A program made the translations under genes and the position numbers. A stretch of 64,000 nt of DNA from NCBI GenBank assembly GCA_012729315.1, contig JAAYDI010000103.1:1-64000 (forward strand). The letters are read 5' to 3'. Numbering within the stretch: the first letter of the stretch is position 1; every line of letters begins with the position of its first letter. The DNA comes from Planctomycetaceae bacterium (GTDB lineage Bacteria; Planctomycetota; Planctomycetia; Pirellulales; Pirellulaceae). The notes beneath the pieces were generated by a model. That model had not been told where the DNA came from. It saw nothing but the letters and a program-made list of their open reading frames with translations, and ran no database searches. Below, in pieces: positions 43,697 through 52,476 of the stretch.

Positions 43697-44722
43697 GTGT
43701 ACCGTTCGTTGCTTTTGGGGTGCTTGTTGCTCGTGACTTCGGCGTCGAACGCCGACGCTCAGGCGTGGGCGCGCAAGATGTTCAAGGCGACCAGTCACGA
43801 TTTCGGCACAGTTGCCAAGGGGAGCAAGGCGGAGTACGAGTTCGAGTTCCAGAATATCTTTGAGGAAGAAGTCCACGTTGCCGGGGTGCGTAGCAGCTGC
43901 GGCTGCACGGAGGCGCAGGTGACGAAGCAGAATCTCAAGACCTGGGAGAAGAGCTCTATCCGGGCTGTCCTCAACACACGCAGTTTCGTCGGCCCCCGTA
44001 CGGCCACGCTGACCGTGATCTTCGATCGGCCGTATTCCGCGGAAGTGCAGTTGTCAGTGCGCGGGCACATCCGATCGGACGTGCTGTTCACGCCCGGCAG
44101 CGTAGCCTTCGGGGAAATCGAGCAGGGACGCGGCGCGGAACAGACTGTCTCGGTGTCGTATGCGGGACGTGGCGACTGGAAGATTGTGGACGTGCGCAGC
44201 GCGAATCCCAGTTTTGAAGTCGAGCTGACGGATGGTCCGCGCCAGTCCGGACGGGTCAGCTACACGATGCTGGTCCGGGTTAAAGGCGACGCGCCGGTCG
44301 GATACTTGCAGGACCAGCTGACGATCATCACGAACGACTCATACAAGAGTTCCCTGGAGTTACCGGTGGAAGGGCGCGTCGTGTCGCCCCTGACGGTCAG
44401 CCCGCCGTCGCTGTTCCTGGGGGTGCTCAAGCCGGGCGAGACGGTCGAGAAGCGGCTGGTTGTCAAGGGAACGAAGCCGTTCAAGATCCTGGGCATCGAA
44501 TGCGAAGGGGACTGTTTCCAGTTCCAGACGTCGGACAAGGCGACGGCAGCCCATCTGGTGCCGGTGACCTTTACGGCCAGCGATACGCCTGGCAAGTTCT
44601 CGCAGAAGATCGAGATCCGGACGGATCTGGGAGCAGGCGCTACGACGACGTGTGTGGCCACTGCCACGATCACCGCGGCGGACGCGTCGCCGACCGCAGT
44701 GAGCGACGACGGGTCGACCTAG
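43697..44722 (+). CDS. Secreted DUF1573 protein
   Basis: 341 residues, GTG start with AAGGGGG 6 bases upstream. Signal peptide (about 1-21, cleavage near ADAQ-AW). The DUF1573 domain (HDFGTVAKGSKAEYEFEFQN, SSCGCTEAQVTK with the family's CGCT) is followed by two or three further Ig-like beta-sandwich domains. These proteins are very common in planctomycetes and Bacteroidetes; function unknown, probably outer-surface or periplasmic. Divergent from ffh across the long gap. Confidence 0.93.
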   Translation: MYRSLLLGCLLLVTSASNADAQAWARKMFKATSHDFGTVAKGSKAEYEFEFQNIFEEEVHVAGVRSSCGCTEAQVTKQNLKTWEKSSIRAVLNTRSFVGPRTATLTVIFDRPYSAEVQLSVRGHIRSDVLFTPGSVAFGEIEQGRGAEQTVSVSYAGRGDWKIVDVRSANPSFEVELTDGPRQSGRVSYTMLVRVKGDAPVGYLQDQLTIITNDSYKSSLELPVEGRVVSPLTVSPPSLFLGVLKPGETVEKRLVVKGTKPFKILGIECEGDCFQFQTSDKATAAHLVPVTFTASDTPGKFSQKIEIRTDLGAGATTTCVATATITAADASPTAVSDDGST

Positions 44723-44738
44723 ACGGACTCGGCACGCC

Positions 44739-45379
44739 TCAGAAGTGCCTGGCTGTCTCTGCGATCTGGTTCAGGAATGCGCGCCGGATGGCGTCTGGGC
44801 GAACGCCTCGATCCAGGGCTCGGCCTGCGCCAGGGTTGCCCCGTACATGGCGCCTTCCCGCGGAGGCTGCCTGCCATACCAGTGGATGAGGTCGTTGCCG
44901 CCCGTGGTGAGCACCACCAGCCCCAGCGTCTCGGCCGCCTGCCGGGGCAGGTGTTCCTGCACGGCCTGCACGTGGTCGAGCGAGTTGGAGCCGGACACCG
45001 CGATGTTCAACGTCGACAGGTGGGGCAGCACGGCTGACAGGCAGAGGCCCGCCATGTCGGGGTGTTCGTCGGGCGGGCACGCCACCAGACGGCTGAAATA
45101 ACCGTGGGCGGCGGTCCGCGCACCAAGACCGGCAATGATGCTGTCCCCCACTCCCACCAGCAGCACCTGCCGGTCGGTCCAGGGCGCGGCGAACGCGTGG
45201 CGATCGACCGCCGGACCGGCTGGCCCGCTGCCCATCGGTCGCGCGAGCCAGAAGGCCCGCTAGGCGACACCCCCGCCGATCGCCAGCAGGCCGAGGGCCA
45301 GCCACACGGCCAGACGGCGACAGCGCCGCACGGCTACCGTACGCTGGTCCGCCACAGACGTAGGAGGTTCGCCCCGCAT
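44739..45379 (-). pseudogene. Disrupted SGNH/GDSL hydrolase gene
   Basis: The N-terminal part (start ATG at 45379) encodes MRGEPPTSVADQ and a membrane helix (LAVWLALGLLAIGGGVA). An in-frame TAG at 45260-45262 then interrupts it, after which the same frame continues RAFWLARPMGSG and reaches the catalytic-serine block LLVGVGDSIIAGLGA and block III TTGGNDLIHWYG. Near AEPWIEAFAQ the frame shifts. The other frame gives RPDAIRRAFLNQIAETARHF and a stop, which looks like the protein's natural C-terminus. The intervening region with the catalytic Asp/His is missing, so it appears deleted. A restart at the ATG at 45235 would give a 154-residue inactive fragment. Confidence 0.85.
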
Positions 45380-45395
45380 CACGCATGCTCCCCGA

Positions 45396-46787
45396 TCACC
45401 GTAACCGCATCGGAAAACTGCCCAGGACCACATGGGACGCGTGGCCGGCGTAGCCCGGCAGGTTCTGCGCCGGTTCCGGAATCAGTGCACCCAGCATGAG
45501 TATGTGATCGCCCGGCGCGTAGAAAGCCGCCGGATCAAGGCGGCTGACGACGCTGACCGAGCGTTTTTTGAGTGATGCCACTTCGAGTTCCGTCACGAAC
45601 AGCGCACCCTGCGGGCCGATCTGGCCCACAGTCCCGAACAGGAAGATGCCCTGGTTGGGCCGCTCGCGCTGATCCAGCCACTCGGTGGCCCGGTTGCCAA
45701 TCAGGGCGAGTTTCTTGGGCTGTCGCGCAAACGACGCCAGCAGGTCGCGCACGGCGGCGGCCAGTTCGCGCGCCTGGGCATCGCCCGGCGTCATGAAAGC
45801 CATGATTTCGCCCAGGTGGGCAAACGCCCGGTAGAACTCTTCCGAAAGACTCGCCTGCTGCGGCGCTGTCTGATCGGGGGATGTGTCCCACGCCACACTG
45901 GCCTGCAGGGCTTGCTCCAGCGCCGCGCGCAGGTCCGCGACGCTGTAACGGGGCAGCACCACGACGCTCGACGTCGCGGCATCTGTCTCCGCCGCATCAA
46001 CGTCGGCCGTATCAGCGTCGGTCGTATCAGTCTCCGCCGTATCAGCGTCGGCCGGTGCGGGGTCTGTCAGGTCGACGATCGTCGGCGCCGGTTCCTCCGC
46101 GGCCCCATCCGCTTCCGCGGCCCCGGGAGCATTCAGATCGGGCAGTGGGGACTCCCAGGTGCGTGGCGGCGTCGCGGCATGCGGCCGCTGGGCGAACTGC
46201 GACTCCGCGTCCAGTGCAGGGCTGGTCGACCCGATCCGCTCGGCATGCACGTCGGCATGGAATTTCGCCGGCACGACCCAGGGCACCAGTCGGCTCATGG
46301 CCGGACCAATCCCCAACAGGTCGCGTTTCCAGTCGGTCGGCACGCACCACCACAAAATGAACTGGGCCGCCGGCACTGCCAACAGCGCGCCTCCGACGAT
46401 CTTGGCAATCTCCCAGATGGTGCTGGTCGGCGGGCGCGCAGGGCGCCGCGCGTGCTCACGCGGCCTGGCACTGTCGTCACCCAGTCGTGCCGGGGTGAAG
46501 TCGAACGCCGGCAGCTGTTCGTCAGGCTCCCGCGGACCGCCTATATCAATGTCGATGTCCAGCTGCGGCATGCCGGACGTGTCGTGGTCATCCGACGCCG
46601 GCAACGCAGCCGATGTGGGGCCGTACTGGGCATCCTCCACTACGATCAAAGAGGGGGGGAGCTGCGCGAGGAACTCCTCAAGTCGACACTCGGCATTGCA
46701 CAGCGGGCACCGGACGATGGACGAGGGCCGAGCATCGACCGGCACCGTGACATTCTCGCGACAGGAAGGGCATGCAGCGACGATCAT
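45396..46787 (-). CDS. Membrane protein with N-terminal zinc ribbon, unrecognised family
   Basis: 463 residues. N-terminal zinc ribbon from two CxxC pairs (ACPSCREN and CPLCNAEC), then an acidic linker, one membrane helix (about 131-151, VGGALLAVPAAQFILWWCV) and a long Asp/Ala/Thr-rich low-complexity stretch (about 250-290, repeats of TADAD/TTDADT). The C-terminal globular domain spans about 300-463 (IGNRATEWLDQRERPNQGIF, LGALIPEPAQNLPGY). Lies 16 bases before the dead hydrolase gene in the same direction. The N-terminal pattern is common in planctomycete membrane proteins, but I cannot assign a function. Confidence 0.75.
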   Translation of the reverse strand: MIVAACPSCRENVTVPVDARPSSIVRCPLCNAECRLEEFLAQLPPSLIVVEDAQYGPTSAALPASDDHDTSGMPQLDIDIDIGGPREPDEQLPAFDFTPARLGDDSARPREHARRPARPPTSTIWEIAKIVGGALLAVPAAQFILWWCVPTDWKRDLLGIGPAMSRLVPWVVPAKFHADVHAERIGSTSPALDAESQFAQRPHAATPPRTWESPLPDLNAPGAAEADGAAEEPAPTIVDLTDPAPADADTAETDTTDADTADVDAAETDAATSSVVVLPRYSVADLRAALEQALQASVAWDTSPDQTAPQQASLSEEFYRAFAHLGEIMAFMTPGDAQARELAAAVRDLLASFARQPKKLALIGNRATEWLDQRERPNQGIFLFGTVGQIGPQGALFVTELEVASLKKRSVSVVSRLDPAAFYAPGDHILMLGALIPEPAQNLPGYAGHASHVVLGSFPMRLR

Positions 46788-46905
46788 GCTACGCTCCGGA
46801 TACCCAAAGGTCCGCCTGCAACCTGTTCCTCATGCAGCAAGTGTAGCAGGCGTTCGACAGGCGTGCCTAGACAAACCTGCGCAGCCGAGGCTCCCCGGGC
46901 GATTC

Positions 46906-47115
46906 TCACATGCCGAGGCTCTCTTCGATCTGCCGCGCCCGTTCGTCAAAGAAGAATTTCTCTTTTTTCTTCGACGGCGGCCGGTACGCCTTGCCCCAGG
47001 TCGCGTCCGGATCCTGGTATCCGCGATCCTCCTCGGGCTTGAGCAGGTGGCAGCCTGCCAGGAAGCTGGGGGCGGCCAGCAGGGCCAGGTACCGGACAAA
47101 TCGGCGACGTGTCAT
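46906..47115 (-). CDS. Small lipoprotein
   Basis: 69 residues. Starts MTRRRFVRYLALLAAPSFLAGC, a lipoprotein signal with the lipobox LAGC at Cys22 (an Arg-rich n-region also allows Tat export). The mature part is charged (KEEDR, PPSKKKEKFFFDERARQIEE). The lipobox fixes the start at 47115; a longer frame upstream would bury the signal. Function unknown. 118 bases separate it from the zinc-ribbon gene. Confidence 0.75.
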   Translation of the reverse strand: MTRRRFVRYLALLAAPSFLAGCHLLKPEEDRGYQDPDATWGKAYRPPSKKKEKFFFDERARQIEESLGM

Positions 47116-47493
47116 GACAGGCACTCTGGAAGGGAACCAAGATGTGGTCAGCCTCGGGGCACCGGCGGCGACCGAGGTGCTCAGCGGGACTGTCGCAGAA
47201 AGCGCGCCGGGCGTCGAGAGCAATCCGGCGGCGAGAAAAGGTGCAGGAACGCGGAGAGAGTGGTGGCCTTTATCTTCTTTGCTCTGTTTTCTCCTCTCTT
47301 CTGCTCTGTTTTTGCCGCTTCGCGGCAAAAATGCTAGCTGCCCCCTTTTTTCGGTCAAGATAAAGAATCCTGGTGGAGTTTGCCGATAAAGCGGACGCCG
47401 GCGGATGGGGGCCGACGTTGCAGTCGCTGCGCGGACTCAACCGCACGGGTGGTGAAGGGGGGAAACACGGACGGTCGGATACTCGGCTTCACC
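47116..47493. other. Divergent intergenic region with hairpin
   Basis: 378 bases between divergent lipoprotein genes. It contains an 11-bp direct repeat (TGCTCTGTTTT at 47280 and 47302) and the perfect hairpin at 47309-47331. No gene recognised. Confidence 0.5.
47309..47331. terminator. Symmetric T-GC-A hairpin, terminator-like
   Basis: Ten-base-pair perfect stem (TTTTTGCCGC / GCGGCAAAAA) with a 3-base loop. Its A- and T-runs make it look like an intrinsic terminator in either direction. It lies in a divergent region upstream of both genes, where a terminator is not expected, so it may act as an attenuator or mark the end of an unseen transcript. Confidence 0.55.
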
Positions 47494-48504
47494 ATGCGCT
47501 TTGGTTTGTTGCTTAGTCTGGTTTGCCTGTTGTGCGGCGGTTGCGCGGCGATCCCGGAGGTGACGCGCGTACCGCAGTACCACAATCCCTTCCCGCAGTT
47601 GCACCGTGTGGCCATCCTGCCGTTCTACAATCTGTCGGCCGAACCGACGGTCAGCCAGGACGACGTGGCGCTGGCCTATTACGGGGAACTGCAGCAGATT
47701 CCCGGATTCGAGGTCATGCCGCCGGGGGTGGTGAAGCAGTGGTTGATGGCCAACCGGGTCGAGATTGATGGAGCGACCGACTTCCAGATGCTGGCGCGGC
47801 GTCTCGGCGTCGACGTCGTCATTCGTGGGGCGGTCACCGAGTATTCACCCTATTTTCCGCCGCGGCTGGGCCTGGCCGTCGATTGGTTTGCGGCCAATCC
47901 GTCCTTCCATCCGATCCCACCCGGCTATGGGCTGCCCTGGGGCACAACTCAGGAAGAGTACATTCCTGATTCGCTGGTGTACGAAGCTGAGTTTGCGTTG
48001 GCGCGCGAACAACTTGCGACGCAGACGCCGGACATTCCCCCGGAGATCGACCAGAAACAGCCGACATCAGCCGTGCGGCACGCGCGGCACGCGGCGGTGC
48101 CCGACTCGAATCCCGCCGCGGCGGACCCTTCACCGGAGTTGCCCGCGAGCGACCTGGCGGAGTTTCCTGCCGACTGGCCGGATCCGCGCGGCTTCATACC
48201 GCCTCCGCCGTCCCCGGTCAGGCCGCCGTATCGTCCTCAGTACGAGCCGATCATCACGCACACGCGACTCTACATGGGCAATGACCTGCGGGTGACCGAT
48301 TGCCTGGCGGACTACGTGAATGCGCGAGACGATGCGCGGGATGCGGGGTGGCAGGGGTATCTGGAGCGCAGCGACGACTTTATTCGTTTTTGTTGTTATC
48401 TGCATGTGACAGAGACATTGGCGGCGCGTGGTGGGGCGGGAAAACCGCGAGTGGTGTGGAGATGGCCAATTGGCCGATATGACGTAGGGACGGGCCGGCG
48501 ATAG
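47494..48504 (+). CDS. Lipoprotein with CsgG/GNA1162-like N-terminal domain
   Basis: 336 residues. Lipobox in LLCGGC-AA sets the start at 47494. Residues about 35-130 resemble the anticodon-binding-like domain of CsgG-type proteins (HRVAILPFYNLSAEP, YGELQQIPGFEVMPPGVVK, LGVDVVIRGAVTEYSP). The middle is Pro-rich and probably disordered (about 190-270, PPPPSPVRPPYRPQ). The C-terminal part (LYMGNDLRVTDCLADYVNAR) seems specific to this group. Likely on the periplasmic face of the outer membrane. No curli genes are nearby, so a curli role is not supported. Confidence 0.7.
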   Translation: MRFGLLLSLVCLLCGGCAAIPEVTRVPQYHNPFPQLHRVAILPFYNLSAEPTVSQDDVALAYYGELQQIPGFEVMPPGVVKQWLMANRVEIDGATDFQMLARRLGVDVVIRGAVTEYSPYFPPRLGLAVDWFAANPSFHPIPPGYGLPWGTTQEEYIPDSLVYEAEFALAREQLATQTPDIPPEIDQKQPTSAVRHARHAAVPDSNPAAADPSPELPASDLAEFPADWPDPRGFIPPPPSPVRPPYRPQYEPIITHTRLYMGNDLRVTDCLADYVNARDDARDAGWQGYLERSDDFIRFCCYLHVTETLAARGGAGKPRVVWRWPIGRYDVGTGRR

Positions 48505-48564
48505 TCCGGCAGCACCGCCCCATCGTGCACCGCACCTGCCATCGTCGAGAGGAGAGCACCTGAG

Positions 48565-48825
48565 GTGACCAAGGACATCAACGTATTAGCGCTGGTAAAA
48601 GGCAAGGAACGCTACATCTTCCTCTTTGACGACGATAATCGGGCCGAGGCGCTGCGCACCTTGGGGCGATACGCCTCCAATCAGGAGCTCAGTTTCACCT
48701 GGTACGATGCGGCGGTATTGAGCCAGAAGATCCGGCAGACGGTTCCGCCGCCGAAGCGGCCACTGCCGCTGCGCCGGTTCGAGTTGCCGCGGGCCAAGGA
48801 CCGGCAGGGCGACGATCTGCTCTGA
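48565..48825 (+). CDS. Small conserved hypothetical protein
   Basis: 86 residues, GTG start with AGGAGAG about 9 bases upstream. Soluble, basic C-terminus (PPPKRPLPLRRFELPRAKDR). The compact N-terminal block LALVKGKERYIFLFDDDNRA is followed by a helix (EALRTLGRYASNQELSF), which suggests a small alpha/beta fold. I have seen similar short proteins beside xer genes in planctomycetes but cannot name a family. The recombinase gene follows 26 bases later, so the two are probably co-transcribed. Confidence 0.7.
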   Translation: MTKDINVLALVKGKERYIFLFDDDNRAEALRTLGRYASNQELSFTWYDAAVLSQKIRQTVPPPKRPLPLRRFELPRAKDRQGDDLL

Positions 48826-48851
48826 AACTCACGTCGTCTGCTGGGCGTGCC

Positions 48852-49757
48852 ATGCAATCAGCCACTGCGCGGTTCCTGCGTTACCTGCAGGTGGAACGGA
48901 ACGCGTCCGACCTGACGATCAAGTCGTACCGGGAGGACCTGACGGCGCTGATGGAGTATCTCGGCGGCACCACGGGGGTGGTGCCGCGCCCCTCCGAGAT
49001 CACTCCATTGGACCTGCGCCAGTATGTCTCGGCACTGCATCAGGCCGGCTATGCCAAGAGTTCCGTGGCCCGGCACCTGGCCACGTGTCGCAGCTTCTTC
49101 CGGTTCGCCCAGCGGGAGGGCTTGAGCCAGCAGAATCCGGCCAAGCCGCTGCGCAATCCCCGCCCCGACCGAAAACTGCCCCACTTCCTCACGACGGACG
49201 AAATCACACGGTTGCTCGAGGCACCACCGACCGACCATCCGCTGGGGCTGCGCGACCGTGCGCTGCTCGAGACCACCTACTCGGCTGGCCTGCGCGTCAG
49301 CGAACTGGTGGCGATCAACGATGACGATCTGGATCTGGAGGGCGGCCTGGTGCGTGTGCAGGGCAAGGGACGGCGCGAACGCCTGGCACCACTCGGGCGC
49401 TGGGCGGTGTGGGCGATTGTCCGGTGGATGAAGGTGCGGCCTGCGCCGCGCCGCCCGCAGGCCGACCGGCCCCTGTATCTCAACAGATTCGGCAATCGGC
49501 TTACCACGCGCAGTGTCGCGCGGATGCTCGAGAAATACCTGAAGCAGACCGGACTCGACCGCCGTACCTCGCCGCATACGCTGCGACACAGCTTCGCCAC
49601 CCACCTGCTCGATCGGGGCGCTGACATCCGCAGCGTGCAGGAACTGCTGGGACACAAGAGCCTGATCACCACGCAGATCTACACCCATGTCAGCACGGCC
49701 GGGCTGCGGGAAGTGTACGATCGGGCTCACCCGCGGGCCCATCCGCAGCCGCGGTGA
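48852..49757 (+). CDS. Tyrosine recombinase XerC/XerD
   Basis: 301 residues. N-terminal core-binding SAM-like domain (RFLRYLQVERNASDLTIKSY), then the catalytic domain with Arg (YSAGLRVSELV), Lys (VQGKGRRER), His/Arg (HTLRHSFATHLLDRGAD), His (LLGHKSL) and nucleophile Tyr (TTQIYTHVST). Resolves chromosome dimers at dif. All catalytic residues are present and the context is housekeeping, so it is not an integrase of a mobile element. XerC and XerD cannot be separated from sequence alone. Confidence 0.93.
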   Translation: MQSATARFLRYLQVERNASDLTIKSYREDLTALMEYLGGTTGVVPRPSEITPLDLRQYVSALHQAGYAKSSVARHLATCRSFFRFAQREGLSQQNPAKPLRNPRPDRKLPHFLTTDEITRLLEAPPTDHPLGLRDRALLETTYSAGLRVSELVAINDDDLDLEGGLVRVQGKGRRERLAPLGRWAVWAIVRWMKVRPAPRRPQADRPLYLNRFGNRLTTRSVARMLEKYLKQTGLDRRTSPHTLRHSFATHLLDRGADIRSVQELLGHKSLITTQIYTHVSTAGLREVYDRAHPRAHPQPR

Positions 49758-49787
49758 CGATCCATCCACGACACCCCGTCCGGCGCG

Positions 49788-50423
49788 TCAGACCAGGTCC
49801 TTCTTGATGGCCCACACAGCGGCCTGCGTGCGATCCGCCACGTCGATCTTGCGCAGGATGTTCTGCACGTGCTCTTTGACCGTTTCGATGCTGATCCCGA
49901 GCGAACGGCCGATTTCACGATTGCTCAACCCCAACGCCACGTGCCGCAACACCTGCAGTTCCCGGTTGGTCAACGGAATTTCGCTCCGGTCCACCCGCTC
50001 CCGCCGCCGACTCATCGTCTCCTTCACGCGGTGCAGAATGCTGTCCTCCGAAGGGGGTTCACCCGCCGCGGCCCGCGCGATCGCGGCAATCAACTCCTGG
50101 CGACTCGAATCCTTCAGCACGTAGTCGGACGCCCCCAACGCCACGCTCCGCGCGACATACGTTGGGTTGTCGTAGGTCGACAGCATGACGATCCGCACGT
50201 CCGGTTTCTTCCTGCGGATCTTCTCCAACGCCACCAGCCCGTCGCTGTCAGGCATCCGAATGTCCATCAGTACGACGTCCGGATCGTGCTTCAGCGTCTG
50301 CTCAACCGCCTGTTCGCCATTTTCCGCCTCACCCACAATGGTGATGTCGGAATCTTCCAGCAATCGTGCCAATCCCCTTCGCACGACTTCATGATCGTCG
50401 GCCACAAGCACCTTGATGGGCAT
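49788..50423 (-). CDS. NarL/FixJ-family response regulator
   Basis: 211 residues. REC domain with Asp54 (VVLMDIRMPDSDG) and conserved Lys (DYVLKDSSR); LuxR-type helix-turn-helix at about 145-205 (LTNRELQVLRHVALGLSNRE, GISIETVKEHVQNIL). DNA-binding regulator activated by phosphorylation. No partner kinase is adjacent; the gene is divergent from a sigma-54-type regulator across a 411-base gap. Confidence 0.94.
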   Translation of the reverse strand: MPIKVLVADDHEVVRRGLARLLEDSDITIVGEAENGEQAVEQTLKHDPDVVLMDIRMPDSDGLVALEKIRRKKPDVRIVMLSTYDNPTYVARSVALGASDYVLKDSSRQELIAAIARAAAGEPPSEDSILHRVKETMSRRRERVDRSEIPLTNRELQVLRHVALGLSNREIGRSLGISIETVKEHVQNILRKIDVADRTQAAVWAIKKDLV

Positions 50424-50834
50424 GCCACACTCCTCTCCAGACAGTACATCTACCCCCCCTGACGTGCCAGACTTTTCCCTGTGCCAACTTTAAGTCTACC
50501 TGGATAGGCGTTGCTGACCAGAGGCGATCTACCCAGAATGACTAGATTCTCGGTGGCGTCGCGTATGGTCTCATGCGTTTTCGGCCGGGCATCCAGTGTG
50601 TACGGCCTTTTGGCGGGAGCGGCGGTACGGCGCTGCGGATTCTGTGGGTTGTGTGGCCGGTCGGACAGGGTGGAGAAATTGCATCGTCGAAAGTGGACAA
50701 CGCTAATCCTAAGCTACGTTTGAGTGAGAAAACGCAACGTCGGGCGGGGTCGTCCGACCGTCTGTTACCTGCCTGTCGGCAGCCGCGTGCAAACGCCTGG
50801 TCAGCCAAGCCCCCAGGACGAAGGCCACGACACC
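50424..50834. promoter_or_regulatory. Divergent region between two response-regulator genes
   Basis: 411 bases, relatively AT-richer near 50480-50560 (CAACTTTAAGTCTACC). On the minus strand the motif TTGGCAC recalls a sigma-54 -24 element, but no matching -12 GC is at the right distance. Promoters for both genes should be here. No small gene seen. Confidence 0.45.
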
Positions 50835-52223
50835 ATGAGCAGAGGTTCGCTATTGCTGGTTGATGACGATCGTCACGTGCTGGACTCCATGGCCGGCTGG
50901 CTACGGGAGCAAGGGTACGAGGTGACGGCGGCCGCCACATATCAGCAGGCGCTCGAGGAACTCGACGCGCAGCCTCCCGAACTGCTGTTGGCCGACGTGC
51001 GGCTGCAGGACGGGGACGGCTTCGACCTGTTGGCGCACAGCCGCCGGAAGTATCCTGGCGTCCCGGTGATTCTGATCACCGGTTACGGCACGGTGGAGAC
51101 TGGTGTGGAAGCGATTCGGGCCGGTGCCTTCGATCTGCTGACCAAGCCGCTGATCGACCAGGAACTGGAATTGTCAATTGAACGCGCCCTGTCGCAGCGG
51201 AAGGTGCTGGAAGAGAACAAGCATCTGAAGGACCAGCTTGACCTGCGGTACGGCATGGAAAACGTCGTCGGCCACGATCGGCGCATGCAGCGCATTTTCG
51301 ACATGATCGACAGCGTGGCCGACACGAAGGCAACGATTCTGATCACGGGTGAGAGCGGGACCGGCAAGTCGATGATTGCCCGGGCGATTCACCGCCGCAG
51401 CGGGCGGCGCGATCGCGCGTTCGTCGAAGTGGCGTGCGGTGCGCTGCCCGAGTCGCTCTTGGAGAGCGAGCTGTTCGGGCACGTCGCCGGAGCGTTTACG
51501 GGCGCCGTGTCCGAGAAGATCGGCAAGTTCAAGCAGGCCGATGGCGGCACGATCTTTCTGGACGAGATCAGCACCGCATCTCCCAGCATGCAGGTGAAAA
51601 TGCTGCGCGTGCTGCAGGAATTCGAGTTCGAGCAAGTGGGGGGCACGAAGACGTTCCACGTGGATACCCGCGTCGTGCTGGCCACTAACGAGAACCTGGC
51701 ACAGGCCGTGGCGGCCGGCCGGTTCCGCCAGGATCTCTATTACCGGGTCAACGTTATCAATATTGAGCTGCCGCCGCTGCGGGAACGCATCACGGACATC
51801 CCGCTGCTGGCACTGCATTTTCTGCATGAAGTCCGTGAGGATGCCAACAAAGACGTCACTGGATTCAGTGACGAAGCGATGGCAGTGCTCCAGCATTACA
51901 GCTGGCCGGGCAATGTGAGGGAACTGCAGAACGTCGTCGAACGCGCCGTCCTGCTCGGCAAGGGACCGATTATCACGGTCGCCGATTTCCCGGATCATCT
52001 CCTGGCCGGAGCCTCCATCCAGACGCCCTCCGCCACCGGCCAAACGCTGAAAGAAGCTTTGGCCGGTCCGGAGCGGCAGATCATCCTGGGCGTCCTGCGC
52101 GCCAACAACTGGAACCGCAACGTCACCGCCGAATCGCTGGGCATCAACCGCACCACGCTCTATAAGAAAATGAAGCGGCTGGGGCTGGAGGAGCCGGCCG
52201 ATACGTCGGCGGCCGGGTTCTGA
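50835..52223 (+). CDS. Sigma-54-dependent response regulator
   Basis: 462 residues. REC domain with Asp54 ([13 protein letters not shown]), AAA+ domain with GESGTGKS, intact GAFTGA and [15 protein letters not shown]-finger region [14 protein letters not shown], and a Fis-type helix-turn-helix ([20 protein letters not shown]). Start at 50835 ([12 protein letters not shown]), where the REC fold begins. No kinase gene next to it; sucCD follows 253 bases downstream on the same strand, but co-regulation is not shown. Confidence 0.94.
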   Translation: MSRGSLLLVDDDRHVLDSMAGWLREQGYEVTAAATYQQALEELDAQPPELLLADVRLQDGDGFDLLAHSRRKYPGVPVILITGYGTVETGVEAIRAGAFDLLTKPLIDQELELSIERALSQRKVLEENKHLKDQLDLRYGMENVVGHDRRMQRIFDMIDSVADTKATILITGESGTGKSMIARAIHRRSGRRDRAFVEVACGALPESLLESELFGHVAGAFTGAVSEKIGKFKQADGGTIFLDEISTASPSMQVKMLRVLQEFEFEQVGGTKTFHVDTRVVLATNENLAQAVAAGRFRQDLYYRVNVINIELPPLRERITDIPLLALHFLHEVREDANKDVTGFSDEAMAVLQHYSWPGNVRELQNVVERAVLLGKGPIITVADFPDHLLAGASIQTPSATGQTLKEALAGPERQIILGVLRANNWNRNVTAESLGINRTTLYKKMKRLGLEEPADTSAAGF

Positions 52224-52476
52224 ACTGCACGGCCAGCATCCGGGGCAGACCACCAGACGTACCTGAACCTCTCGGCGGCACCCCCGGCTGTCACATCCTG
52301 GAACGTACCTCCCGGCGCTCGGAGACGCGTCGCACGTCCACGGCGCGGATGCGCGCGCGGCCTTCACCGCCCCCAGTCGAGCAGCCGGTCCCGCCTCGGA
52401 CTCGTGCCCTTTCCCGTCGCGGAGGGCAGTTCTACAATCGCCTCGGGTTCAAGTCGGCGCAGCGAGGGACGCACTG

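Noticed and set aside
44771-45235. 154-residue intact SGNH hydrolase
   Set aside because: Lacks the signal/membrane part and the C-terminal catalytic Asp-His; both missing ends can be read in adjoining sequence, so it is a pseudogene fragment.
48852-49757. Phage or island integrase
   Set aside because: Housekeeping-type Xer protein with no attachment site, tRNA or mobile gene nearby.
50424-50834. Sigma-54 promoter between the two regulators
   Set aside because: A TTGGCAC is present on the minus strand, but the -12 GC is not at the needed distance.
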